Assembly: GCA_009783565.1 (NCBI GenBank)
Contig: WRDF01000009.1
Coordinates: forward strand, 1-64,000
Source: Rikenellaceae bacterium
Lineage (GTDB): Bacteria; Bacteroidota; Bacteroidia; Bacteroidales; Rikenellaceae
Direction of reading: 5' to 3'
Length of the DNA stretch: 64,000 nucleotides
In this document: positions 34,573 to 43,080 of the stretch, piece by piece
Layout: each line of letters opens with the position of its first letter
Numbering within the stretch: the stretch's first letter is position 1
Program-made: the position numbers and the translations under genes
The notes under the pieces: generated by a model
The model's database searches: none
What the model was told of the DNA's origin: nothing
Seen by the model: the letters and a program-made list of their open reading frames with translations, nothing else

Positions 34573-36399
34573 ATGAAAAAGATATTTTTAAAATCTTTGC
34601 ATAAGCAAAGTGTTCATGCGAGTGCCGCGAGGCACTTTTCAAAATACATTGCACTGCTGTCGGCAGTGGCTTTGCTTGCCGCGTCGCTCTCCTCGTGCCG
34701 GGACTTTCTCGATGTGCGCCCCAAGTCGTCTTATCCGGATTATCTGATGTTCACCTCTGCGGGAGGATATCAGGATGCTGTTATCGGACTGTACCTGCTC
34801 GCCCGCGGCGGTTTGCCGAATGTGGGCGGCGCTTACAACGTGGACGGCCCGGTATTCGGTCATGTAAATGGCGCAGCCCCGACGAACCTTCTCGAAACGA
34901 TGACCGGCATACAAAGAATTTCGGCTTCGTCCGTAGGGGTGGCCTACGCGCTCTATTCGCACAACTATGACGATCCGCAAGTGCGGCAGAGGCTGACACA
35001 CTATTATAGGGAACTTTACCGGGTTGTCACCAACACCAATCTTATTCTGAAATGGATCGACGACGAGAGTCAGGATTTCCTCGACGAGCGGACATACAAC
35101 ATTGCCAAGGGCGAGACTCTTGGTATGAAAGCGTTCGTGCTGTTCGATGCAATCCGCGCGTTCGGGCCGCCGCCGACGAGTACGGCGCTGCACGGCAACA
35201 GATTTATTCCCTATCCGATGGAACTTAACGTCGCGCCTTACGAAAACGAGACCTACACGCGCTATATGGAACTTCTGCGGCGCGACGTGGACGAGGCTGA
35301 AAGGCTGCTTGCCCTGTCCGACCCTATCGTTACGCAAACCAACCAAAGTCTGAACGCCGGCAACGGCTGGCTGAACTGGCGGCAAAACCGGATGAACTAT
35401 TACGCCGTGTGTGCGCTGCAAGCGCGTATACATCTTTGGGAAGGCAACAAGACGGAAGCTCTGCGATATGCCAGGATCGTTATCGAGGCCAATGTGGACG
35501 GTGCGCCGCAGTTCAGGCTCGCCACATGGGATATGCTCGGAAGAGGGACGGCAAATCCGACCACAGATTTAAATTCGGGAAATCTGACATTTGTAGGCAA
35601 CGACCTTGTCGGATTTCCGGAGTTGGTTTTCGGGCTGACTTATACGAACAGATACGATATCCCATCTACCGGCAGAGCAACTACAAACTACGAACCGTGG
35701 ACAATCACCGAAGAGCCGAATTGGGGGCCTCTCAACGTAGAGCGGAATCACGAAGGGACGCATCTGATGGAAGTTTTCTCTGATATGACATTCCGCGCAG
35801 ACCGAATTGCTGCCCGTAACTGGGTCTCTTACTTCGAATCGCAGGACTGGCGCTTCTTACGTCTGCAACAGTTTCCGCGGGTTGTTGTCGCGAGTCTGGG
35901 GAACATATCGGGGGTGGCCGGTAACGTTATCCGTCCGATGAAGTATAATCCGCTGACCGCCAGTGCGCTTGTCGATCGCGAACGCACGGCATTGCCCATG
36001 CTCAAGCTCTCGGAAATGTATCTCATCGCCGCCGAATGCGAGCCGTCGCTGCCCGCCGCCCGTGAGTATCTCAACACGCTGCGCCGAAGCCGGTGGATGG
36101 TATTTACGGAAGCGCAGTTGCAGCAGCAAGAGGCGCTGGGGGCAGGAACTAGTTTCACGTGGCTCACGCGGCCCTATCAAGAGCCTGTGATGGATACCGA
36201 AGTACAGCGCCGCGAGTGGCTTATCGGAGAGTATGCGCGCGAATTCACGCTCGAAGGGCAGACGTTCTTCGCATATAAACGCATGGGACTAGACCGGATG
36301 CCGTACTCGATTTTGCGACACTCGACGAACGCCGACGTGAATGGCGATGTAATGATGAACGACGCGAGGTGGATAATGCCGAATCCGGATTTGTTCTGA
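34573..36399 (+). CDS. SusD/RagB-type outer-membrane lipoprotein
   Basis: A 608-residue SusD-like lipoprotein, longer than most of the family. The lipobox is LSSC (Cys about 42), so the region before it is unusually long. The hydrophobic core starts only at residue 27, because codons 9-22 are made of a repeat that also occurs upstream of tRNA-Pro. Family blocks include YYRELYRVVTNTNLILKWID, KGETLGMKAFVLFDAIRAFG, MNYYAVCALQARIHLWEGN and LPMLKLSEMYLIAAECEPSLPAAREYLNTLRRSR. It begins 15 bases after susC. A start downstream of the repeat is not available in frame before the hydrophobic core. Confidence 0.92.
   Translation: MKKIFLKSLHKQSVHASAARHFSKYIALLSAVALLAASLSSCRDFLDVRPKSSYPDYLMFTSAGGYQDAVIGLYLLARGGLPNVGGAYNVDGPVFGHVNGAAPTNLLETMTGIQRISASSVGVAYALYSHNYDDPQVRQRLTHYYRELYRVVTNTNLILKWIDDESQDFLDERTYNIAKGETLGMKAFVLFDAIRAFGPPPTSTALHGNRFIPYPMELNVAPYENETYTRYMELLRRDVDEAERLLALSDPIVTQTNQSLNAGNGWLNWRQNRMNYYAVCALQARIHLWEGNKTEALRYARIVIEANVDGAPQFRLATWDMLGRGTANPTTDLNSGNLTFVGNDLVGFPELVFGLTYTNRYDIPSTGRATTNYEPWTITEEPNWGPLNVERNHEGTHLMEVFSDMTFRADRIAARNWVSYFESQDWRFLRLQQFPRVVVASLGNISGVAGNVIRPMKYNPLTASALVDRERTALPMLKLSEMYLIAAECEPSLPAAREYLNTLRRSRWMVFTEAQLQQQEALGAGTSFTWLTRPYQEPVMDTEVQRREWLIGEYAREFTLEGQTFFAYKRMGLDRMPYSILRHSTNADVNGDVMMNDARWIMPNPDLF
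34596..34638. repeat. ~45-bp repeat inside the susD signal-peptide codons
   Basis: TTTGCA-N3-GCAAAGT-N4-ATGCGAGTGCCGC, then a base and AGGCAC, is shared with 56397-56441 with few differences. It holds two small hairpins (TTTGC/GCAAA and GTGCC/GGCAC). Here it is read as LHKQSVHASAARHF, between Met-Lys-Lys-Ile-Phe and the hydrophobic core. Confidence 0.65.
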
Positions 36400-36410
36400 T
36401 TAATAGTATT

Positions 36411-36515
36411 GTCATTCAGAAAAGATGGAGTGACCCTGTCGTCTGTTAGTCATTGCGGGCTTGACCCGCAATGACAGAGTTAATAGACCCCTCACATTCG
36501 TTTGGGGTGACAATC
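36411..36515. repeat. Nested inverted-repeat remnant between susD and the next lipoprotein
   Basis: A central hairpin GTCATTGCGGG (36449-36459) with CCCGCAATGAC (36465-36475) lies inside outer ends that resemble TGTCATTC and GGGTGACA. It looks like a decayed relative of the 44377 and 49924 elements. It fills the 144-base gap, and no gene is seen there. Confidence 0.5.
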
Positions 36516-36543
36516 GGTTAAATTAAAACCAAAAACAACAGTT

Positions 36544-37083
36544 ATGAAAAAGATATTTTTCAGTTTATGCGTGAGCCTGGTCTTTGCCCTTGCCGCGCCG
36601 TCGTGCACCGACCCGCTGACGCCGCTCGAACTCGAAACCCGCACGGCGATGATCGATTGGGGGCCAACGGTAACAACGTCCGAAATCCCCGTGCGGTGGC
36701 CCAATCCTCAGACGGAGTATGTCTTGGTAGACGTACCCATAGTGGCATTCGGCTATGAAGCTGATTACGACCGTGAGTTCTATATTGCGCAGTCGAACCT
36801 GCCGGCCGGCAGCACATGGAATTTCAGTACGGGCCGTCCCTCAGAGAGCTTCGATGTCGAGAGTCCGTTCATATTGCCGGCAAACCAAATGGAGACTACG
36901 ATCCGGATAAAGTTCCTGTACGACCACCTGAGACTGAACAGTAATCAGGGGGCGTGGGGCTATCGCGTCAGCTTCCGATTCGTATTCCGTCCGGGCGATG
37001 AACTTGCGGGTGCATCCCGTGAAATAAGGTTCGTAATAACCCGCGGCCCCGAATACGGCCCAGCACTGCCTCTTATTCCTTAA
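36544..37083 (+). CDS. Lipoprotein of the SusCD locus, DUF4843-like
   Basis: A 179-residue lipoprotein: the signal peptide ends LAAPSC with Cys at about 20. The mature protein is beta-rich, with blocks such as EYVLVDVPIVAFGYEADYDREFYIAQS and FILPANQMETTIRIKFLY that resemble the fibronectin/cadherin-like fold of DUF4843 and related surface proteins. It follows susD by 144 bases that hold a repeat, and precedes another small lipoprotein by 18 bases, so the group is one operon. No enzymatic motif is present. It probably sits on the surface with SusD. Confidence 0.65.
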   Translation: MKKIFFSLCVSLVFALAAPSCTDPLTPLELETRTAMIDWGPTVTTSEIPVRWPNPQTEYVLVDVPIVAFGYEADYDREFYIAQSNLPAGSTWNFSTGRPSESFDVESPFILPANQMETTIRIKFLYDHLRLNSNQGAWGYRVSFRFVFRPGDELAGASREIRFVITRGPEYGPALPLIP

Positions 37084-37101
37084 ATCCTTAAAATTACAAA
37101 T

Positions 37102-37671
37102 ATGAAAAAGCTGTTATTTTTGCCGGTCTTTTGTCTGCTCGCGCTCGGCGCGTGCAAGGAAGACCGTACGCCGGGCGACCTCTACGACGGTGACAACTAC
37201 ATATATCTCCGCCAGCCGGTTGCCAATCCGACCAACATCGAAAGCAGGAGCTGGATGTCTCCGGGCACTCCCGGCAGCGAAAACTATATCGCGCAGACCC
37301 GTCCGCACGACGTGAGGATCGAGTTGCGGCCGTTGGGTTTTATATCGTCGGCGGACAGGCCGGTGAAGATAGAGTTCGCCAACAAGGGTGCAGCCAACTT
37401 CCCGCCCGAAGCGGTGTTTGAAGTGATTCCGGGTCTCGACGAGTTGAAGATACCCGCGAACGGCCACATGCAGATCTTTACCGTGAGGCTCTATCACGAT
37501 GTCGAGATTTTCCGCGCAAATCCTGGTGCACAGTGGCAGATCGTGCTCGAATGCCGCGAGAACGAACACTTCAAAGTGTGGCCTGAGTTGATAGGCGGAG
37601 GAATCAGCACCCCCGGCCTGCCTCTGGCGCAATTCGTGATCAACATCACCGTACCGGCGAATTATAATTAA
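37102..37671 (+). CDS. Lipoprotein of the SusCD locus, unknown family
   Basis: A 189-residue lipoprotein (MKKLLFLPVFCLLALGAC, Cys18). The mature start KEDRTPGDLYDGDNYIYLRQP resembles the beginning of DUF4843 proteins, and beta-strand patterns such as RPVKIEFANKG follow. I do not recognise a specific family. It lies 18 bases after a related-looking lipoprotein, and a terminator follows 17 bases after its stop, so it ends the first part of the operon. The two small lipoproteins may form a surface pair that assists SusCD. Confidence 0.6.
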   Translation: MKKLLFLPVFCLLALGACKEDRTPGDLYDGDNYIYLRQPVANPTNIESRSWMSPGTPGSENYIAQTRPHDVRIELRPLGFISSADRPVKIEFANKGAANFPPEAVFEVIPGLDELKIPANGHMQIFTVRLYHDVEIFRANPGAQWQIVLECRENEHFKVWPELIGGGISTPGLPLAQFVINITVPANYN

Positions 37672-37687
37672 TCAGATTAGGATTTGT

Positions 37688-37727
37688 CATCCCGAACGTG
37701 CGCGTGCGGCGTTCGGGATGGCTTTTT
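37688..37727 (+). terminator. Intrinsic terminator with CG-alternating loop
   Basis: CATCCCGAACG pairs with CGTTCGGGATG and a T-run follows. The loop reads TGCGCGTGCGG, reminiscent of the repeat cores elsewhere. CATCCCGA also matches the ends of the 44377 and 49924 elements. Confidence 0.8.
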
Positions 37728-37739
37728 ATACAGAAACAC

Positions 37740-38852
37740 ATGAAAAGAATAATTTTTTCGACGCTGCTGTTGCTGTGCGCCACAGCGGCAAGCGGACAGG
37801 TGAATTTCAGAGACATTACGCTGGCCGAAGCGTTGGAGCAGGCCGCGGCGGAAAATAAACTTGTCTTTTTGGACGCTTACACCGTGTGGTGCGGCCCGTG
37901 CCGGTTTATGAATGCCGAGATACTGCCGCAGGAGGCGGTGAGTGCGCTGCTCAACGAGCGGTTCGTGAGTGTGAAATTCGATATGGAGCGCGGCGAGGGG
38001 TTCGATATTGCGCGGCGTTATGAGGTGGATGTTTTTCCGACCTATCTGCTACTGCGTCCCGACGGAACGGAGCTGCACCGTCTCATCGGCGGCAGCCAGA
38101 CCGGCGAAGCGTTCGTCGAGAGGTTGCTTGCGGGTATCGAGCACGGCGCTGTGCTCAGTGCATTCGAGCGGCAGTACGCTGCTGGCGACCGCGATGCGGG
38201 AATGCTGCTCGACTTCGTCGAGGCGCTCGTCGCTGCCGGACAGGAAAGGCGCGCCGCTGAAATTTCGGATAACCTTTTTTACTCTCTGACTGAAGATGAG
38301 AAGAGTCTGCCTCAACTGTGGTTCATCTACGAGAACGACGCGCTGTCGAGCTTTGGCAGCGAAAATTTCGACCGCATTCTTATGCATCGCGCGGCCTTCG
38401 AAGCGTCGGTCGGGGCAGACGTGGTGGGCGAGCGTATCTTCACAGTGCTCGACCGCAAGGTTTCAGACATAATCGTCGGACGCGACCGCGAGGCCACCAT
38501 AGGTATGGCCGAAGCCATCTCGGACTACATTTTCGAGAACGACATCCCCAATCGGCAGCGGCTCGAACGCCACTCGTCACTCGCCCTGGCGCGCCTTTCG
38601 GCCAACTATCCGATGATGCTCGAACTTCTCGAACTTCTTGCGCCGCAGTGGAATGACGAGGAAGTGAGCGCGATGTATTTCTCGGCCGCCCACGCGATCC
38701 GCCGCAACAACGACGATGCTCAACGCCGCCGTCTCGTGGCGCTCAGCAACAGTTTGCTGCAACGCGACGACCTGCTGCGCTCGCGCCAACCGTTGGAGAC
38801 GTTCATCGTCTACGAACTCGGCGAGCGAATCACCACCGGAACAGGACGGTAG
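37740..38852 (+). CDS. Exported thioredoxin-family protein
   Basis: A 370-residue protein started at the ATG 37740-37742 (MKRIIFSTLLLLCATAASG signal). An upstream frame start at 37698 would pass through the terminator, so I reject it. Residues 30-130 form a thioredoxin fold with the active site WCGPC (50-54), followed by FPTYLLLRPDG. The C-terminal two thirds are helical and TPR-like, with no assigned family. It is a periplasmic reductase or a thiol sensor. Its position after the SusCD cluster, past a terminator, makes a link to that locus possible but unproven. Confidence 0.82.
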   Translation: MKRIIFSTLLLLCATAASGQVNFRDITLAEALEQAAAENKLVFLDAYTVWCGPCRFMNAEILPQEAVSALLNERFVSVKFDMERGEGFDIARRYEVDVFPTYLLLRPDGTELHRLIGGSQTGEAFVERLLAGIEHGAVLSAFERQYAAGDRDAGMLLDFVEALVAAGQERRAAEISDNLFYSLTEDEKSLPQLWFIYENDALSSFGSENFDRILMHRAAFEASVGADVVGERIFTVLDRKVSDIIVGRDREATIGMAEAISDYIFENDIPNRQRLERHSSLALARLSANYPMMLELLELLAPQWNDEEVSAMYFSAAHAIRRNNDDAQRRRLVALSNSLLQRDDLLRSRQPLETFIVYELGERITTGTGR

Positions 38853-38859
38853 TTATCAA

Positions 38860-38936
38860 TTAAGAATCAGGAATTAAATATTAAGAATCGGGCTTGCGTC
38901 AGCCGTAGTTCTTAATATTTAATTCCTGATTCTTAA
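38860..38936. repeat. 28-bp perfect inverted repeat between convergent genes
   Basis: Arms at 38860-38887 and 38909-38936 are exact complements (AT-rich, starting TTAAGAATCAGGAATTAAAT), around a 21-base loop. It fills the gap between the thioredoxin gene and fumarase, which converge. There is no clear T-run, so it could be a terminator or a small transposon-like remnant. Confidence 0.7.
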
Positions 38937-38942
38937 CTGAAA

Positions 38943-40556
38943 TCACTCCGCTATCCCGTCGTGGAAGTCATGTCCTTTGTCATCGAAGAGGATGAAAGCG
39001 GGTAAGTTCTCGACGCGGATTTTGCGCACGGCCTCCATGCCGAGTTCGGGGAAATCGATCACTTCGACGCTCCTGATGCACTCCTTGGCGACCAGCGCAC
39101 CCGGCCCGCCTATCGAACCGAGATAGAAACCGCCGTAGCGGGCGCACGAGGCTGCGACACGCAAACTGCGGTCGCCCTTGCCGACCATCACTAGCGAGCA
39201 TCCGAGACTTTGGAACTCCCCGACATACAGGTCCATCCGTCCGGCAGTAGTAGGCCCGAAACTTCCCGACACCATGCCGGGAGGCGTATTAGCCGGACCG
39301 GCATAATATACCGGATAGTCTTTCATGTATCGGGGGATCGGTTCGCCGCGCCCGATCATATCGTGGATTCGCGCGTGAGCGATATCGCGCGCCACGACGA
39401 GCGTTCCGCGCAGGCGCAGACGCGTGCGCACCGGATAGCGCGACAGGGTCTCTCGCATCTTATCCATCCCCTCGTCGAGGTCGATATCCACCGGTGGAGT
39501 CATCGCAGGCGGTTCGGCAGGCAGAAATCTGGCCGGATTCCGCTCCAACTGTTCGAGCCAAATTCCGTGCTCGTCGATGCGCGCCTTGATATTGCGGTCG
39601 GCACTGCAACTTACTCCCATGCCGACCGGCAACGACGCGGCATGACGCGGCAGGCGTATGACGCGTACGTCATGCACCAGATACTTCCCGCCGAACTGTG
39701 CCCCGATGCCGCTCTGGCGGCACATTTTCAACACTCGCTCCTCCCACTCCGCATCGCGGAACGCACGTCCGGTATCATCGCCCGACATCGGCAAGTGGTC
39801 GAACCCTCCGGCCGACGCCTTTTTCACCGCCGCGAGGTTCGCCTCGGGCGACGTTCCGCCGATGACGATCGCCAGATGATAGGGCGGACAGGCCGACGTT
39901 CCCAATGTCCGTATCCGCTCGCGGATGAACTCCGTGAGAGAGCGCTCCTCCAACAATGCCTTAGACTGTAAGAAAAGGAATGTCTTGTTGCCCGAACCGC
40001 CGCCCTTTGCAAGGAATAAAAACCGATATTCACCACCCGGCCCGGCTGCGATCTCGATCTGCGCCGGCAAATTATTCTCGCTGTTGTGCTCGTTGAGCAT
40101 CGAAGTGGGGATCATCATAGAATGGCGCAGGTTGCGGTCGCGGTATGTTTCCCAAATCCCGCGCGAGAGCCACTCGGCATCGTCCGCGCCAGTATAGATA
40201 TTTTCGCCTTTCGTGGCAATTACCGTTGCCGTCCCCGTGTCCTGGCATGTCGGCAACTGCCCTTCGGCCGCAACCACCTGATTGCGAAGCAGCGTCCATG
40301 CCACGAAACGGTCGTTGTCGCTCGCCTCGGGGTCGTCGATAATATTTCTTAATTGTTGGAGATGCGCCGGGCGCAGCAGGAACGATACGTCACCCATCGC
40401 CTCACGCGCCAGCAGCGCCAACCCGCGCGGATCGACATTGATTATCCGCCGCCCGCCGCATTCACAGACCGAAACATAGTCATTGGTCAGAAGCCGATAC
40501 TGCGTCTTGTCTTCTGTCACAGCCGGATACAGCGGCCGGTATTCGAACTCCGACAT
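38943..40556 (-). CDS. Class I fumarate hydratase, fused alpha and beta parts
   Basis: A 537-residue enzyme started at the ATG 40554-40556 (MSEFEYRPLYP). It hydrates fumarate to malate and is an oxygen-labile [4Fe-4S] enzyme. The N-terminal half (about 1-345) has PTCQDTGTATVIATKG with one cluster Cys, CPPYHLAIVIGGTSPEANL and a further Cys-rich region (CRQSGIGAQFGGKY). The C-terminal half has the beta-subunit blocks YYAGPANTPPGMVSGSFGPTTAGRMD and KGDRS. Length and single-chain layout match bacterial FumA-type fumarases. It supports fumarate respiration and succinate formation in anaerobes. It runs convergent with the thioredoxin gene. Confidence 0.93.
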   Translation of the reverse strand: MSEFEYRPLYPAVTEDKTQYRLLTNDYVSVCECGGRRIINVDPRGLALLAREAMGDVSFLLRPAHLQQLRNIIDDPEASDNDRFVAWTLLRNQVVAAEGQLPTCQDTGTATVIATKGENIYTGADDAEWLSRGIWETYRDRNLRHSMMIPTSMLNEHNSENNLPAQIEIAAGPGGEYRFLFLAKGGGSGNKTFLFLQSKALLEERSLTEFIRERIRTLGTSACPPYHLAIVIGGTSPEANLAAVKKASAGGFDHLPMSGDDTGRAFRDAEWEERVLKMCRQSGIGAQFGGKYLVHDVRVIRLPRHAASLPVGMGVSCSADRNIKARIDEHGIWLEQLERNPARFLPAEPPAMTPPVDIDLDEGMDKMRETLSRYPVRTRLRLRGTLVVARDIAHARIHDMIGRGEPIPRYMKDYPVYYAGPANTPPGMVSGSFGPTTAGRMDLYVGEFQSLGCSLVMVGKGDRSLRVAASCARYGGFYLGSIGGPGALVAKECIRSVEVIDFPELGMEAVRKIRVENLPAFILFDDKGHDFHDGIAE

Positions 40557-40597
40557 GATCATCTTTATCTTTGTAACGATTTTCAATCAAAGAAGGA

Positions 40598-40605
40598 CAA
40601 AGATA
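40598..40605 (-). promoter_or_regulatory. -7 promoter box of the fumarase gene
   Basis: The minus strand reads TATCTTTG about 42 bases before the fumarase ATG, a full match to TAnnTTTG. The 161-base gap to yraN is otherwise taken up by the repeat at 40630. Confidence 0.55.
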
Positions 40606-40629
40606 ATCATTATTAACATCAAAGCGAAA

Positions 40630-40666
40630 TTACACGCGTGCGCGCGTCTTCCGGCCTGCCGGTTTT
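40630..40666. repeat. CG-alternating intergenic palindrome, single copy
   Basis: TTACACGCGTGCGCGCGT is followed by CTTCCGGCCTGCCGGTTTTTT. This is the core plus CCGG unit, here ending with six T, so it can also act as a terminator in the plus direction. Confidence 0.65.
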
Positions 40667-40717
40667 TTGTAAATTGTATAAAGTGGCCAGGAACAACCCC
40701 GTAATGCTATAAAAGAA

Positions 40718-41092
40718 CTACCAGCTTACCGTCATTGCGCCCGGAACATATCGCACCTCGAAGCCGCCGCCCGACGGGGTCATCGCCATCAGGTCGAACT
40801 GCACTTCGAGATCGATAGCGTACAGGGCGATATACGCTGCTGCGGCTTTTTGCAGCGCGGCGAATTTGGCAGGCGTTATGGCATCTTCGGGCGCGGTGAG
40901 CGATCCCGGCCTGCGGCATTTCACCTCCACAAGATGCAGCGTATCGCCCCGCTCGGCAACGATGTCGATCTCATAACGCCCGCTGCGCCAATTCGTATGG
41001 AGTATGCCATAGCCGCGCGCCATCAGCCACTCCGCCGCCGCACGTTCGGCCGCCATCCCGCGCACATGATTTTTATTGTCCATACTTGCCAT
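40718..41092 (-). CDS. YraN/UPF0102 endonuclease-like protein
   Basis: A 124-residue protein of the YraN family, a small PD-(D/E)XK nuclease-like fold. Family marks: GMAAERAAAEWLMARGYGILHTNWRSGRYEIDIVAERG, where Glu and Asp of EIDIVA and the VEVKCR Lys form the putative active site. The length is right for the family. The cellular role is not established. It is read from the minus strand downstream of pepE, with a 92-base gap that holds two palindromes. Confidence 0.87.
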   Translation of the reverse strand: MASMDNKNHVRGMAAERAAAEWLMARGYGILHTNWRSGRYEIDIVAERGDTLHLVEVKCRRPGSLTAPEDAITPAKFAALQKAAAAYIALYAIDLEVQFDLMAMTPSGGGFEVRYVPGAMTVSW

Positions 41093-41122
41093 TAATTGTC
41101 ACTGCCAAATGCCCGAAAAACT

Positions 41123-41174
41123 CGGACTTCCGCTAGCGGAAGTCCGGCGGCACGCCGACGCCGTCGGCGTGCCG
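41123..41174. repeat. Two perfect palindromes back to back
   Basis: The first (41123-41146) is the 24-base CGGACTTCCGCT with its complement. The second (41148-41174) is CGGCACGCCGACG with its complement around one base. Only one base separates them. They fill most of the pepE-yraN gap and could fold in pepE mRNA. The second resembles part of the sequence at 50-80. Confidence 0.8.
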
Positions 41175-41183
41175 GTACATGTC

Positions 41184-41885
41184 TTACATCAGGAAGCTCA
41201 GATCCTCTCCCGCATTATATTCGCGCGGTGTCTGTCCGTACTTGAACACTCGCAGCGGACGCGGGCCGATGAACGCCAGCTTGCGCCCTTCTACGCGGAA
41301 CATACATCCCTCGCGCAGTCCCGCCACGTACATATCGGGGTTCGCCTTGATGTACTCCTCGATGCGCTGCTCGCGCGTCTCGCCCGCGTGACCCGCCGGG
41401 TTGTGGTCGAGATAGTGGGGATTGATCTGAAACGGAATCACGCCCATCACGCGGAACGATTGCGGCTGTACTATGGGCATGTCGTTGGTCGTGCAGATGG
41501 TCGGGCACGCAACGTTGCTTCCCGCGCTCCACCCTATATAAGGTATGCCGGCTGCGATGCGCTCGCGGACTGCCTGTATCAGTCCTTCCTCCTGCATCCG
41601 CTTTGTGAGCGCGAACGTGTTGCCGCCGCCCACGACGATGCATTTCGCATTTACGGCTGCCGTCACGGGGTCTGCAAACTCGTGAGTTCCGCGCACCTTC
41701 ACCCCGATCTCGTCGAAGCGCGCCTGCACCTTTTTCACATAGTCGTCATACGAAAACGTCACGGCCGCATAAGGCACGAAAAGCACTTCTTTCACGTCGC
41801 CCAGAAAATCTGCGATATTCCCGATCGGATACTTCAAATACTCCTCGCCCGCATTGGTCGAGTTGCTGATAAGTAAAAGTCTCAT
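41184..41885 (-). CDS. pepE: Dipeptidase E (alpha-aspartyl dipeptidase)
   Basis: A 233-residue serine peptidase of family S51 that hydrolyses Asp-X dipeptides in the cytoplasm. The nucleophile is Ser120 in GWSAGSNV, with IVVGGGNTFAL before it and INPHYLDHNPAGHAGETREQRIEEYI as the later family block that carries the charge relay. The length is normal. It overlaps the purN stop by four bases (ATGA), so the two are co-translated. The pairing with purN is not a known pathway link. Confidence 0.93.
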   Translation of the reverse strand: MRLLLISNSTNAGEEYLKYPIGNIADFLGDVKEVLFVPYAAVTFSYDDYVKKVQARFDEIGVKVRGTHEFADPVTAAVNAKCIVVGGGNTFALTKRMQEEGLIQAVRERIAAGIPYIGWSAGSNVACPTICTTNDMPIVQPQSFRVMGVIPFQINPHYLDHNPAGHAGETREQRIEEYIKANPDMYVAGLREGCMFRVEGRKLAFIGPRPLRVFKYGQTPREYNAGEDLSFLM

Positions 41886-42472
41886 AGTTTTTTCTTGTTT
41901 ATGTTGTTTTTAATTTCCTGCTCGATAATTTGCGGTAAGTGTTCATGTTCCAGCGCGTGAATTTTAGCGGCGAGGGTTTCGGGAGTGTCCTGTGGCGCGA
42001 CATCGCAACGGTATTGCGCGATGATATTGCCGTTATCGTAGATTTCATCCACATGATGGATCGTAATTCCCGACTCACGTTCTTTGTTCGCCAGGACTGC
42101 GCAGTGGACGTGCATGCCGTACATGCCCTTGCCCCCGTATGCCGGCAGCAGTGCAGGGTGGACGTTTACAACGCGGCCGCGATAAGCATCTATAATTTCG
42201 TGCGGAACTAATGACAGAAATCCTGCCAAGACGATAAAATCTATTTCACGCGCGGCGAGCAGCTCTACAATGCGGTGCGGTGCGGTACGCAATTCCCCGC
42301 GCGGCACGACGAGCACAGGAATGCCGAGCTGTTCGGCGCGCTGCAAGACGTAAGCCTGTGGATTATCCGAAAAAATCAATGCGACACGCGCCACGTCGGA
42401 GCGCTCAAAATGGCGGATAATATTCTCGGCGTTCGTTCCCGAACCGGACGCAAATACGGCTATGTTCTTCAT
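41882..42472 (-). CDS. purN: Phosphoribosylglycinamide formyltransferase
   Basis: A 196-residue enzyme that formylates GAR from 10-formyl-tetrahydrofolate in purine synthesis. It begins MKNIAVFASGSGTNAENIIRHF with the phosphate-binding loop. The folate and catalytic block FIVLAGFLSLVPHEIIDAYRGRVVNVHPALLPAYGGKGMYG has the Asn and His of the active site, followed by HHVDEIYDNGNIIAQ with the catalytic Asp. The length fits the family. It is divergent from acpP and probably shares the intergenic promoter region. Confidence 0.94.
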   Translation of the reverse strand: MKNIAVFASGSGTNAENIIRHFERSDVARVALIFSDNPQAYVLQRAEQLGIPVLVVPRGELRTAPHRIVELLAAREIDFIVLAGFLSLVPHEIIDAYRGRVVNVHPALLPAYGGKGMYGMHVHCAVLANKERESGITIHHVDEIYDNGNIIAQYRCDVAPQDTPETLAAKIHALEHEHLPQIIEQEIKNNINKKKL

Positions 42473-42512
42473 TCTGAGGCGTTTGGATGTCGGAACGTGC
42501 CTCCGACCGGAG

Positions 42513-42560
42513 CAAAATTAGCGAAGATTGTTCAAAGTAACGGAAAAAGTATTATTTTTG
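42513..42560. promoter_or_regulatory. Divergent promoters of purN and acpP
   Basis: On the minus strand TAATTTTG (42513-42520) serves purN. On the plus strand TATTTTTG (42553-42560) serves acpP, with TTG at 42528-42530 in -33 position. Both match TAnnTTTG and their spans overlap. Confidence 0.5.
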
Positions 42561-42627
42561 CAAAAAATTTGTCTCTGAAAAAACAGAAACGAATAGATAG
42601 AAAATTGTCAAACCAAAAATCAAAGCT

Positions 42628-42861
42628 ATGTCTGAAATTTCTTCAAAAGTAACAGCGATCATCGTCGATAAACTCGGCGTAGATGCAGCAGAAGTCGTCC
42701 CGACGGCAAGTTTTACCAACGATCTGGGTGCAGATTCGCTTGACACGGTAGAGTTGATCATGGAGTTCGAAAAGGAGTTCGGGATCTCGATCCCCGACGA
42801 AGACGCCGAAAAGATCACCACCGTAGGCGACGCCGTTACGTATATCGAAAGCAAAAAGTAG
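42628..42861 (+). CDS. acpP: Acyl carrier protein
   Basis: A 77-residue acyl carrier protein that holds growing fatty acids on phosphopantetheine. The attachment Ser is Ser37 in [17 protein letters not shown]. Size and acidic composition are normal. It is followed by fabF after a 219-base gap with a repeat, the usual acpP-fabF-rnc order in many bacteria. Confidence 0.96.
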   Translation: MSEISSKVTAIIVDKLGVDAAEVVPTASFTNDLGADSLDTVELIMEFEKEFGISIPDEDAEKITTVGDAVTYIESKK

Positions 42862-42884
42862 AAAACGGAATTCCTGAAAATCCA

Positions 42885-42919
42885 AAACACACGCGTGTGT
42901 TTTCCAGCCTGCCGGATGA
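42885..42919. repeat. CG-alternating intergenic palindrome, single copy
   Basis: AAACACACGCGTGTGTTT is followed by TCCAGCCTGCCGGATGA. It is a full copy of the dispersed unit. The remaining bases to 43080 hold no gene. Confidence 0.7.
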
Positions 42920-43080
42920 CCACTCTTTGGTATAAGTTTGCCAATGTAAACTCCGCTTTTGGCTCGGTCGCAAGCCTTGTCTTTTGAATTTTTAGAAATC
43001 CCCTAATTTCTTGATACACACGAAAGAACAAAGGAACTTCTGAAAATCACGTAGTTCCCGTAAGTCTAACCCAAACTATA

